Source: Kocuria coralli | Lineage (GTDB): Bacteria > Actinomycetota > Actinomycetes > Actinomycetales > Micrococcaceae | Reading direction: 5' to 3' | DNA: 64,000 nucleotides | NCBI RefSeq assembly: GCF_008831305.1 | Contig: NZ_ML708612.1 | Location: forward strand, 124,001-188,000 | Part shown: piece after piece, positions 31,967 to 40,534 of the stretch | Layout of the letters: the number at the start of each line of letters is the position of its first letter | Numbering within the stretch: the first letter of the stretch is position 1 | The notes under the pieces: model-generated | Databases searched by the model: none | What the model was told of the DNA's origin: nothing | What the model saw: the letters and a program-made list of their open reading frames with translations, nothing else | Translations under genes and position numbers: made by a program

Positions 31967-31999
31967 GACGCAAACCACTTTCGCACCCCTACAGCTCTG
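31967..31999. repeat. Direct repeat, copy C (partial)
   Basis: Partial match to the core of copies A and B (GACGCAA, CACTTT, GCACCCC and ACAGC in the same order). It ends 9 nt before the comEC stop and so marks the comEC-side border of the island. Confidence 0.55.
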
Positions 32000-32007
32000 C
32001 CTCCTGC

Positions 32008-34650
32008 CTAGTGCAGAGGTTCTGCCGTGAGGCCGCCGTCGTCGTGGAAAAGGCCCACGGACCCCAACTGGTCCGTGCGGGCCAGCGGGATTCCGGCCTC
32101 CGCCAGGTGCCCCGTGATGGCCGGATGAGGGTGGCCGTAGGTGTTGTCCGAGCCGACGGAGACCACCGCGAGCAGCGGAGTGGCCGCATCGATGATCTCC
32201 ACGCCGCCGTTGCGCGCCCCGTGGTGGGAGACCTTGAGGACGTCGGTATCCAGCGGACCTCCGGAGTCGGCGCCGTAGGCACCGATCAGCCGGCGGGCAC
32301 CGTCCTCCTCCATGTCGCCCGCGGCGAGCCAGGAGACGACGATGGCATCGTCGCCCTCCCGCTCCGTGATCTCCGCCCGGATCACCAGGGATGCGTTGTT
32401 CTCGCCACCGGAATCCACCGCGGGAGCCGGCTGTGTGAGCGGGCCCAGGACCCGGAGCTTCAGCCCCGGCCCCTCCAGGACCGTCCCCGGCACCGGGGTC
32501 TCGGAAGGCGTATCCCACCCGGAGATCTCCTGCGGTGCCCTGCCCGTCCCCGTGGAGAACCAGATGCGCGAGATCTCCACCTGCTGGTCCAAGCCGGCGG
32601 CGCCGCCGACGTGATCCGCATGATCGTGAGTGAGGATCAGGAGATCCAGGGTTTCCACCTCGGCGTCCCGCAGGCACCGGCGGATGGCAGCGGGGTCGGG
32701 GCCGGCATCGATCAGGACGGTCGTCGTCCCGGTCTCCGCGGTGCCCCGCAGCAAGAGTGCGTCCCCTTGACCTACGTCGCAGGCGATGGCCTGCCAGTCC
32801 GTACGAGCAGCCGGTTGGAACACCCAGAGAGCCAGCAGGCTGGCGACGCACACCACGACGATTCCGGCTGCGGCCAGTCTCCACCGGAGGCGACTGCGCC
32901 GGGCGAGCAGCCAATCGTCCTCGGGAACGGGCCCGGGCGCCGGACCGGGGAGTGCATAGCCCGAAGTGACTGGTGCCGCGCTCCGGGCATCGAGGCGGTT
33001 GATCACGACGACGACTACCGCGGAGATCACGAGCATGAGCAGTGGCCCCGTGGGAGCTTCCCACCAGGGAACGACCGACCCCGGGATCCCCGCGAAGAAA
33101 CGGGCGGCCCCCGCGACGAACTGCACCATCCACCCGCCGGGAAACATCAGCGTCTCCGCCACTGCCTGGCCCAGTACCCCGCCGATACCCACGGTCAGTA
33201 GAGCGGCCAGCCCGATCATCGTCACCACGGGAACCACCGGGGCCACCACCGCATTGGCGGGCACGGACCACACGGCGACCGTGGGGGTCAGCAAGCTCAG
33301 GACGGGTGCGCACCACACCTGGGCGGCCAAGGGGATCGCGACGACGGTGGACAGGGTGGTGGGCAGCCACCTGTCCAGGATCCGGATGAGGGGCCGGCCC
33401 GTGATGACGATGCCCGCCGTCGCGCACACCGACAGGGCAAACCCGAAGTCCGTGCCCAGCCCCGGGTCCACGGTCAGCAGGAGGCACATGGCGGCGCTCA
33501 AAGCCGCCAGCGAGGCGCCCGCCCGACCGGCTAGAACACCCACGGCGGCCACCGATCCCATCGTCGCGGCCCGCAGCACCGAGGGGTCCGGGCCGACCAG
33601 CAGGACGAATACCACCAGGGCACCGAGCCCTGCCAGGATGCAGCCGCGACGGCGCGCACCCAGGCTCAAGGCGATCTGCCCGGCGAGGACCATCACGAGC
33701 GCGCAGTTGGAACCTGAAACCGCCGTGAGATGGGTGAGCCCCGTGTCCTTCATGGCTTGCTCCAGTGCCGGGTCGAAACCCGACCTGTCACCGTAGGTCA
33801 TGCCTGGCAGCAGACTCGAGACATCCGGACCGTGCGCCAGGGTCGCGGCCATGAAGCGGGCCTTGGCCTCCTCGAGCCACTGCATAAGCCCGTCCCGCTC
33901 GACCAGGCCGGTGACCGACGGCGGCCCGGCAGCCCGCAGTACGAGATCGCCCGCGCGCGGAGGCTCGGCAGTGACCACGACCTCGGCCGTCTGACCTGCC
34001 TTCACTGTCGCCCAGCGCATGTCATCGGCGAACAGCGTCCCTTGGGAGCCGTCCTCCAGCTGCACCGGGACGACGACGCCCGTGGCGGCTTCTCCGCCAT
34101 CCCCACCCGAGAACCGGTCGGCGGCGACCCACGCCGAGGGACGGTCCTCGATCGCCAGTTCGAGCCGGACGGGAGGGGTCTCTGAGGGTTGGGAGCCCTC
34201 GGCGGCGAAGAGACGTTCGTGGGACTGCTCCGTGGCGGCACGATCCTGCCAGCCGACCACCAGCACCGCGGATGCCACGAGGGAGCACAGGATGACGGCC
34301 GGGATCGCCCGGCGGGCTCGGGTTCTGCTGAGTGCCACGCAGCCGGCCGCGAGGGACACGAGCAGCACTCCGACGAGATGAGGCGCCGGCGGGCTGCTCA
34401 TCACCTCGCCGGCGCCCAGAAGCGCGGCGGCCCAGGCCGTGATCCCGGCGGGGACCAGCCGGAGATCCCAGGTCGGGCGGAGAGCGCGCAGTTCGCGGTC
34501 GCGCGCGGCCTGCTTACGGGATGCCTGACGTTCGGGCCAGTCCACCAGGAACCTCACAAGAGGACTCGGCCCGCCGCCGGGCCGGCGGAGACGGTCCGCT
34601 GCACCCTCCAGGCTCCTCCTCCGTCTGATCCTGCGGTCCGCGTCCGGCAC
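32008..34650 (-). CDS. comEC: ComEC/Rec2-type DNA internalization protein
   Basis: 880 aa. The N-terminal part has hydrophobic segments (ITAWAAALLGAGEVM, LVGVLLVSLAAGCVAL) and a soluble OB-like region, followed by the multi-helix competence domain (LTHLTAVSGSNCALVMVLAGQI ... MSLAALSAAMCLL-type helices). A C-terminal metallo-beta-lactamase domain follows, with VGQGDALLLRG and ILTHDHADHVGGAAG carrying the metal-binding His/Asp motif. It forms the transmembrane channel for single-stranded DNA uptake. It starts 6 nt after comEA. In most actinobacteria holA follows; here the island intervenes. Confidence 0.93.
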   Translation of the reverse strand: MPDADRRIRRRRSLEGAADRLRRPGGGPSPLVRFLVDWPERQASRKQAARDRELRALRPTWDLRLVPAGITAWAAALLGAGEVMSSPPAPHLVGVLLVSLAAGCVALSRTRARRAIPAVILCSLVASAVLVVGWQDRAATEQSHERLFAAEGSQPSETPPVRLELAIEDRPSAWVAADRFSGGDGGEAATGVVVPVQLEDGSQGTLFADDMRWATVKAGQTAEVVVTAEPPRAGDLVLRAAGPPSVTGLVERDGLMQWLEEAKARFMAATLAHGPDVSSLLPGMTYGDRSGFDPALEQAMKDTGLTHLTAVSGSNCALVMVLAGQIALSLGARRRGCILAGLGALVVFVLLVGPDPSVLRAATMGSVAAVGVLAGRAGASLAALSAAMCLLLTVDPGLGTDFGFALSVCATAGIVITGRPLIRILDRWLPTTLSTVVAIPLAAQVWCAPVLSLLTPTVAVWSVPANAVVAPVVPVVTMIGLAALLTVGIGGVLGQAVAETLMFPGGWMVQFVAGAARFFAGIPGSVVPWWEAPTGPLLMLVISAVVVVVINRLDARSAAPVTSGYALPGPAPGPVPEDDWLLARRSRLRWRLAAAGIVVVCVASLLALWVFQPAARTDWQAIACDVGQGDALLLRGTAETGTTTVLIDAGPDPAAIRRCLRDAEVETLDLLILTHDHADHVGGAAGLDQQVEISRIWFSTGTGRAPQEISGWDTPSETPVPGTVLEGPGLKLRVLGPLTQPAPAVDSGGENNASLVIRAEITEREGDDAIVVSWLAAGDMEEDGARRLIGAYGADSGGPLDTDVLKVSHHGARNGGVEIIDAATPLLAVVSVGSDNTYGHPHPAITGHLAEAGIPLARTDQLGSVGLFHDDGGLTAEPLH

Positions 34651-34656
34651 CGCGGC

Positions 34657-35580
34657 TCACACCGTGACCAGCGGGGTGAGGGCCGACATCATGGCCGGGC
34701 CGATGCCGGAGACGTCGTCGAGTTCGGCCACACTCCGGAAGCCGCCGACCTGATCGCGGTGGTCGACGATGCGCTGCGCCAGCACTGGGCCGACCTTGGG
34801 CAGGGTCTCCAGTTCGGTGACGGTGGCCGTGTTCAGATTGACCAGACCCTGAGATGCCCCTTGGCCCTCGGCTGTTCCGCCAGTACCCACAGCCCCCGAT
34901 TGCGCCTGTCCCCCGGACGCTGCTCCCCCTGGCGGCACCGGGACGGGGAGACTCTCTGCTGCAGCTGCATCCGGGATGAAGACCTGCGAGCCATCTGCCG
35001 CCGGGGCCGCGAGATTCACCTGGTCCACGACGGCGGATTCGGTGAGCCCGCCCGCGGCGTCGACGGCGTCCTGGACCCGCGCCCCCGCAGGAACCTCGAC
35101 CACTCCGGGGCGGTGCACCTCCCCCACGACGTGTACCGAGGCAGGGTCCTGCGACGACCCGTCACCGGCCTCCGTCCCGGATCGGCCCTCGGCATCTGGT
35201 GCAGTCACGGCCACAGGATCCTGACCACCGTCTTTCGCGGCGGGGGTGCCGAGTTCAGCCGTGACCGCATCCGCTGGCTCTCCGGGACTGTCGCCTGGCC
35301 AGAGCACCGTGATCAGGACCGCAGCCACTGCGAGCACGGCGAGCGCCACCGCCGCCCAGGGGATACGCCATCGAACGGGCGTTCGCCACGACGAGGCGGC
35401 CTCTTCCGCGGGCAGGGGCGCGGCGGACTCCGAGATCTCCGAGTCCGGGCCGACCGCCCTGATCTCGCCCGTCTCCGGATCCGTGCGCGAACGCTCGTCG
35501 TCGGCCAGCAGGCCGCGGAGGCGTTCCACCGGCTCATCAGCGCCGAGTCGGCGTCTTCCTCGGTAGTTGACGGGGCTCAT
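34657..35580 (-). CDS. comEA: ComEA-type helix-hairpin-helix DNA-binding protein
   Basis: 307 aa. One membrane anchor (about residues 75-95, WAAVALAVLAVAAVLITVLW) follows a 70-residue cytoplasmic leader. A SLBB-like segment (VHVVGEVHRPGVVEVPAGARVQDAVDAAGG) and the C-terminal helix-hairpin-helix (LVNLNTATVTELETLPKVGPVLAQRIVDHRDQVGGFRSVAELDDVSGIGPAMM) are visible. It binds incoming double-stranded DNA outside the membrane and hands it to ComEC. A Gly/Ser/Gln-rich linker joins the two domains. Confidence 0.93.
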   Translation of the reverse strand: MSPVNYRGRRRLGADEPVERLRGLLADDERSRTDPETGEIRAVGPDSEISESAAPLPAEEAASSWRTPVRWRIPWAAVALAVLAVAAVLITVLWPGDSPGEPADAVTAELGTPAAKDGGQDPVAVTAPDAEGRSGTEAGDGSSQDPASVHVVGEVHRPGVVEVPAGARVQDAVDAAGGLTESAVVDQVNLAAPAADGSQVFIPDAAAAESLPVPVPPGGAASGGQAQSGAVGTGGTAEGQGASQGLVNLNTATVTELETLPKVGPVLAQRIVDHRDQVGGFRSVAELDDVSGIGPAMMSALTPLVTV

Positions 35581-35741
35581 GCCCCCACCCCATCACCGGG
35601 ACCGGCAGATCAGCCCGTTGCCTCAGCACCGTGGAGGGGACGCCCGGGCACTGGGGCCGGGCTCATGAGTGTGGAGCCAGGATCACCGGGGACACGGAGC
35701 CAGCACAGACGGGACCTGACGGGGTTCGGTGACTGATGCGC

Positions 35742-37100
35742 TCAGGCGAAGTGAGACTTGTAGATCTGACCGTGGACGCCCACGGTCCGGTCCACCACCT
35801 GCGAGACCACGAAATCCGCCGCGGCCGAGAGGTAGGCGTAGGCCAGGGCCCGGTCCATGCCGCGGTCCTTCTCCAGGAAGTCCAGCGCGTTGACCACTGC
35901 CCGGCGCATGGCGATGTTCAGGTCACTGCCCTGGCCGTCCTGGGCGCCGTCGGGGTCGGATAGGCCGATGGGAATCCACGAGTCAGCCGTCTCGGCGAAG
36001 GGGTAGCTGTGAGCCACGGAGGGCGCGTCGCCGGAACCCGGCTTGGCGACCGTCAGTCGGAAGGTCCCCCGCAGCGAGCCCTCCATGGCCGTGAGGGCCA
36101 CTTCGCCGTCGCCCATCGCCATGTGCGGATCGCCGACGTAGAACAGGGCGCCTTCGGTGAAGACGGGCAGGTAGAACGTCGATCCCTCGCCGAGGAGCCG
36201 GATATCGATGTTGCCGCCGCCGAGCGTGGGCGGGATGGAGTTGGCGTTGGGCGAGGTCAGCCCAGCGTCATCGGCGTAGGCCACGCCCATCATGCCCATG
36301 AACGGCCGCAGGGGGAAGCTCACCTCGGCCCCGCCCATCCCCATGACGCCCTTGCCGTCCCGGACGGCGGTGAAGGTGGAGACGTTCCCGTAAGCCGTGG
36401 GGTCTCCGCTCTGGCGCCCGTCGGTCTCCACGGGCGGCATGACCTCGCCCAGGTCGATGCCGTCCGGGGCGGCGCCGTCGGCGGTGATGCCGAGCGCCCC
36501 TTTGCCGTGGCGGCTGGAGACCACTCCGTAGGGCACGCGCGGCGTGGCTTCGAGGGTCTCGATCTTCAGCACGTCCCCCGGCTCCGCCCCCTCCACGAAG
36601 ACGGGACCGACGACGACGTGCGGGCCGTCGGCATCGAAGTCCCGGGGCGTGCGGTCGTAGTGGGCGGCGATGTCGATGGCATCGGCCAGGACCTGGTCCT
36701 CGCCGACGCCCTGCTCGCCGAAGTAGCCGACGGGGTCCCTGCCCTGGTCCTCCATGATGCCCTCGTGGGAGAGCGCATCGATCGTCACCGTCTGGCCCGA
36801 GCGCATACGCAGGGCCGCATCGCTGTGCACGGTGGGAACGTATCCCCACAGCACCTGATCGGCTTCGGGGGCCAGGTAGTGGTCACCGCGAATGACGCCC
36901 TGCCCTGGCTGCAGGATCTCACCGCCGGGCGAGGGTGTGACGGGACCCGGGGCTCCCGCGGAGGCCGGGCTGCCGAAGGCGCTCATGGCCCCGATCATCG
37001 AGGATCCCGCACCCAGCGCGGCAGCGGCGTGGATCAGGTTGCGGCGGCCCACGCCCTTTTCCAATACTTCTGCTGCATCGCGTCCAACGGCATCGACCAT
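35742..37100 (-). CDS. Acetamidase/formamidase-family protein with Tat signal
   Basis: 452 aa. The N-terminus has a twin-arginine signal, GRRNLIHAAAALGAGSSMIGAMSAFGSPASAG, suggesting folded export. The mature part matches the FmdA/AmdA family (SGQTVTIDALSHEG, GPVFVEGAEPGDVLKIETL, VSFPLRPFMGMMGVAY, NIDIRLLGEGSTFYLPVFTEGALFYVGDPHMAMGDGEVALTAME). It would hydrolyse short amides to ammonia and acid. No amide-transport or nitrogen-regulatory gene lies beside it. Confidence 0.88.
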   Translation of the reverse strand: MVDAVGRDAAEVLEKGVGRRNLIHAAAALGAGSSMIGAMSAFGSPASAGAPGPVTPSPGGEILQPGQGVIRGDHYLAPEADQVLWGYVPTVHSDAALRMRSGQTVTIDALSHEGIMEDQGRDPVGYFGEQGVGEDQVLADAIDIAAHYDRTPRDFDADGPHVVVGPVFVEGAEPGDVLKIETLEATPRVPYGVVSSRHGKGALGITADGAAPDGIDLGEVMPPVETDGRQSGDPTAYGNVSTFTAVRDGKGVMGMGGAEVSFPLRPFMGMMGVAYADDAGLTSPNANSIPPTLGGGNIDIRLLGEGSTFYLPVFTEGALFYVGDPHMAMGDGEVALTAMEGSLRGTFRLTVAKPGSGDAPSVAHSYPFAETADSWIPIGLSDPDGAQDGQGSDLNIAMRRAVVNALDFLEKDRGMDRALAYAYLSAAADFVVSQVVDRTVGVHGQIYKSHFA

Positions 37101-37417
37101 CGTGGCTCTCCTCGGGGTGTTGGGGTCATGGGCGCTAGGGCCGACGCGTGGCGTCCGGCCTGCTCAGGCAGCGTCTCGCTCTTTCATTCCCAGGTGATGG
37201 AGAGGAGGTATCGGTGGTGTTACGCCGCCGGAACCGGTCATGTCCGGCGACGAGGACCCGTGAATAGGGCTGTGCGCACCCTTTCATGAGAAGTGCGAAT
37301 CTGTCGTTCGGTTCTGTTTGATATCGATAGGTCATATTTGTTCATATTGTCTGCAGCGATGCTGTTTTCAGGGCTATTCGCTCCTTGTGATGTCTGACCC
37401 TCCTGGGACCATGGGGT
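37101..37417. other. Intergenic region between amidase and HNH genes
   Basis: 317 nt. The last 120 nt (37290-37405) are markedly AT-rich compared with the rest of the window and contain TTGATA (37317) and CATATTTG/CATATTG repeats that could be promoter elements for the HNH gene. I see no RNA gene or convincing hairpin. Confidence 0.5.
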
Positions 37418-39355
37418 ATGGCACGGAAAGAGAACCAGAACCCACGGCGGGATCAGGAGGAGCCCCGCCGTCTGGGCGATGACCGGGGGCTCGCTGCGGG
37501 GCTGGTGGCCGAGGTTCGCGACGGGGCGCGTGCGGAGGCAGCGGGCCGGGCCCGGCAGCTACGCGCGATCGGCGAGCTGTTCAGCCACACTCTGGACGTC
37601 GCTCAGGAACAGGCCCGAGCACGGCAGCGACAACGGGGCGCCGGTAGAGAGCATCGCCGCGGAGACAGCCCCGGAAGCGCCTTTAACGGAGCTCACGACC
37701 TGGCAATGTCCCTGCGGATCCTGCGGGAGAACGCGGTGCAGGAAACGGTCGCCGAGGTCGAGGTCGCGCTGCTGATCCCCCGGGGCACCGCTCACCTGCT
37801 GGTTCATCAGGCCATCATCGTCACCGAGCATCTCCCGGAGGTTCTGCGGGGACTGACCTCGGGATGCCTGAGCTGGGCCCAGGCACAAGTGATCATCCGG
37901 CACTGGAGCTCGATCTCGTGCGATCCGGCCGCCCGGACTCCCGTCGTCGCGGAAGACCGGGAGAACTCCGAGAATGCGGATCCGGCGGTGCCAGCGGCCG
38001 ATGTGCTGGTCCGGGAAATGGTGGACCGCGCTCAGTTCTGCTCCCCAGGCCAGCTCAATGACTACGGCCACCGCCGCCGGAAGGAACTGGGCGTAGCCGC
38101 AGCGCTGCGTGCCCACCGCAATGCGCGTCTGGACCGGAATGTATGGGTCACCGCCGAGGAGGACGGCATGGCCCATCTGCACGCGGTCCTGGAAGCCCAC
38201 AAAGCCATCGCCGTATGCGACCGGATCGACCGGCTCGCCCGGAATCAGCGGCCGGGCAGCGGGCCCGGGCAGCAGCCGAGTCCATCGCCCGACGACGAAC
38301 AGGCTGCGGGGCCTATGGACCGGCGGTCGATCGCCCAGCGCCGGGCCGACGTGCTCACCGACTTGCTACTGGACGCCGAACCACCTGTCGGCTCGCGCCT
38401 CCAGCGCGGGGTCCGCGGACAGGTCACCGTCCTGGTTCCCGCCGCCGTGTTGACCGCCGCAGATCCTGACCTGCGGCCACGGGACGTGGCCCCGGGTGCC
38501 CGGAAGCGAACTGCGACCGGGGCCTCGCCGAAGGCTGCTGGCCAGGACCGTCCGGACAGGGCTGAGGGAAACGGCCCACCGGACGGGCCGCCTGACGCAG
38601 CACCCGCCCCGACAGAGCCGGATACAGCAGATCTTGTATTAAGAGACCCCGTATCAACGAGCTCGACCTCAACGGGCTCGGCCTCAACGGGCTCCGTACC
38701 TGCAGGCTCCATCGCGACCGGCCCGATAGCACCGGAATTGCTGGGGTACGGACCGGTTCCGGCACAGGTCGCCGTGCAGATCGCGGCCAGCGCTGCGTCC
38801 TGGCGGAGGATCCTCACCGACCCCGGCACCGGCGTCGTGACGCAGTACGGCCGGGAGACCTACAGCGTGCCCGCCGGCCTGCGCCGGCTCCTGGAGATCC
38901 GGGACGAGACGTGCCGATTCCCCGGCTGCCGTCGCTCCGCCACGGCCTGCGACCTGGACCATACGACGGCGTGGGAACACGGCGGGTGCACGGACGCCGG
39001 GAATCTGGCGTGCCTCTGCCGAGCCCACCACCGCACCAAACACCATCCTGGAACCTTCGGTACCTGGACCATCACGCAACGTTCCACGGCCGGGGCCGGC
39101 GAACCATCCGAAGGCGGAAGCCGCACCGGGTCCCTTCGGGTCGAGAGCCCGCTAGGCACCGTACGGACCACCGCCACCGGCTATCGCGGGTGGAAGGCCA
39201 TCCTGGAGACCACGGACCTCGCCGAGCCGCTCCGAGTCGGTCCGCTCCGAGTTGATCCACCGCGAGTCGGTCCACTGCGATCCGACGCCGCACCACCTCC
39301 CGCGCAGGCCCCGCCCGGGCCGGTCATTCCCGACGAGCAACCGCCGCCCTTCTAG
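37418..39355 (+). CDS. DUF222/HNH endonuclease domain protein
   Basis: 645 aa. The N-terminal half is a DUF222-type helical region (LRILRENAVQETVAEVEVALLIPRGTAHLLVHQAIIVTEHLPEVLRGLTSGCLSWAQAQVIIRHW). A Pro/Ala/Thr linker with degenerate repeats (TGSASTGSVPAGSIATGPIAP) follows. The HNH motif is at about 498-540: CRFPGCRRSATACDLDHTTAWEHGGCTDAGNLACLCRAHHRTKHH. Such genes are abundant and multicopy in Micrococcales; a nuclease activity is predicted, but the biological role is unclear. The C-terminal tail has further repeats (LRVGPLRVDPPRVGPLR). Confidence 0.9.
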   Translation: MARKENQNPRRDQEEPRRLGDDRGLAAGLVAEVRDGARAEAAGRARQLRAIGELFSHTLDVAQEQARARQRQRGAGREHRRGDSPGSAFNGAHDLAMSLRILRENAVQETVAEVEVALLIPRGTAHLLVHQAIIVTEHLPEVLRGLTSGCLSWAQAQVIIRHWSSISCDPAARTPVVAEDRENSENADPAVPAADVLVREMVDRAQFCSPGQLNDYGHRRRKELGVAAALRAHRNARLDRNVWVTAEEDGMAHLHAVLEAHKAIAVCDRIDRLARNQRPGSGPGQQPSPSPDDEQAAGPMDRRSIAQRRADVLTDLLLDAEPPVGSRLQRGVRGQVTVLVPAAVLTAADPDLRPRDVAPGARKRTATGASPKAAGQDRPDRAEGNGPPDGPPDAAPAPTEPDTADLVLRDPVSTSSTSTGSASTGSVPAGSIATGPIAPELLGYGPVPAQVAVQIAASAASWRRILTDPGTGVVTQYGRETYSVPAGLRRLLEIRDETCRFPGCRRSATACDLDHTTAWEHGGCTDAGNLACLCRAHHRTKHHPGTFGTWTITQRSTAGAGEPSEGGSRTGSLRVESPLGTVRTTATGYRGWKAILETTDLAEPLRVGPLRVDPPRVGPLRSDAAPPPAQAPPGPVIPDEQPPPF

Positions 39356-39396
39356 ACCGCTGGGCCTAAAAACACTGAGCTCACAAAAGATCGGGG

Positions 39397-39454
39397 CTTC
39401 TAGAGGACCTGGTCTTTAAAGGACCTGGCTCCTAAATGACTGAGCCTCTAGAAG
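39397..39454. repeat. 10-bp inverted repeat after the HNH gene
   Basis: CTTCTAGAGG (39397-39406) pairs with CCTCTAGAAG (39445-39454) across 38 nt, and the loop contains two GGACCTGG direct repeats. It lies between the convergent HNH and DegV genes and may act as a weak terminator. Confidence 0.45.
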
Positions 39455-39489
39455 ACAGCTTCCCGACAATTCACAATCAGCCCCCATGC

Positions 39490-40392
39490 TCACGGCGCGG
39501 TCCGGACGATGACCGCGCGCACGCCGATTCCCACGTGGGCGGCCAGAACGGCCGGAATCTCGGCGATGGTGATCCGCACGTCCGGCCGGTAGGCCTGAAC
39601 CAGCTCGTCCGCGAGTTCGCGCGCGCCGTCGGGGTCGGCCAGATGGTGAATCACCACCTCGGGACGGGCGGCCCCCTCCACGTGCGTGCTACCAGCGTTC
39701 TCCTCCCCCGGATCGGCGCCGTTCCGCGAGAGCGCGTCGACTGCCAGGCTCACGAGCCGGGACCTGGCTTTCGCTGCCGTCCGGGGCATCTCCACCGGCG
39801 CCAGTTTTCCGTCCTTGAGACCCAGCAGCGGCTTGATCTGCAGCGCCGTTCCCAATCTGGCGATCGACGGGGACAGTCTGCCTCCCCGCTTGAGCTGATC
39901 CAGACTGGGAACGTACAGCAGCACCGTGTTCCCGCAGTGTCCACGCGCTGCGGCCACGATCTCGTCGCGATCGGCACCGGAGCCGGCGGCCTCCCACGCC
40001 GCCATGACGCCGAAGCCCTGATCCATCGCCACTGTGCGGGTGTCGATCACCGTCACGGGAACGTCCACGGACTGGGCGGCGATACGAGCCGAGGAGACGG
40101 TCCCGGACAGCTCCGCGGAGAGGTGGACGGACACGATCTCGCGGTACCCGTGGGCCGCCAGCTGCTCGTAGACGCGCAGGAACTGACCCGGTGACGGCCG
40201 CGAGGTGGTCACCTTCCTCCCCTCGGCCAGCGCCACGAGGAGAGAGCTCGGGAGCTTCTGCTCCCCCAGGGGCAATGCCTCGTCGTCCACCATCACCGGC
40301 ATGCCGACGACGGCGAGCCCCTCCCGGTGCTCCTCGAGCCACTCCGCCGGCAGAGCGGCGGCATCATCCGTCACGATCACGATCTCACGCAC
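39490..40392 (-). CDS. DegV-family fatty-acid-binding protein
   Basis: 300 aa from GTG 40392, preceded by GGAGG eight nucleotides away; the longer frame to 40482 adds unconserved residues. DegV features are VREIVIVTDDAAALPAEWL, KVTTSRPSPGQFLRVYEQLAAHGYREIVSVHLSAELSGTVSSAR, IDTRTVAMDQGFGV and LKRGGRLSPSIARLGTALQIKPLLGLKDGKL. FakB-type members present bound fatty acid to a kinase. It lies beside leuS and close to comEA, the usual actinobacterial neighbourhood. Confidence 0.9.
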   Translation of the reverse strand: MREIVIVTDDAAALPAEWLEEHREGLAVVGMPVMVDDEALPLGEQKLPSSLLVALAEGRKVTTSRPSPGQFLRVYEQLAAHGYREIVSVHLSAELSGTVSSARIAAQSVDVPVTVIDTRTVAMDQGFGVMAAWEAAGSGADRDEIVAAARGHCGNTVLLYVPSLDQLKRGGRLSPSIARLGTALQIKPLLGLKDGKLAPVEMPRTAAKARSRLVSLAVDALSRNGADPGEENAGSTHVEGAARPEVVIHHLADPDGARELADELVQAYRPDVRITIAEIPAVLAAHVGIGVRAVIVRTAP

Positions 40393-40534
40393 CTCTGCAC
40401 CCTCCGCATCGTCGAGCCTCTGCTCCCCCAGCCTGACACAGGACGACAGGGCACAACCAGTGACGCGAGAGCCACGGTGCAATACGGGTGGTCCGAGATC
40501 GACCGTGCGACACCGCCCCTCCAGGAGGCGGGGC

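Noticed and set aside
31787-33487. 566-codon minus-strand frame overlapping comEC
   Set aside because: Same strand as comEC but another phase; Gly/Arg/Pro-rich shadow with no motifs.
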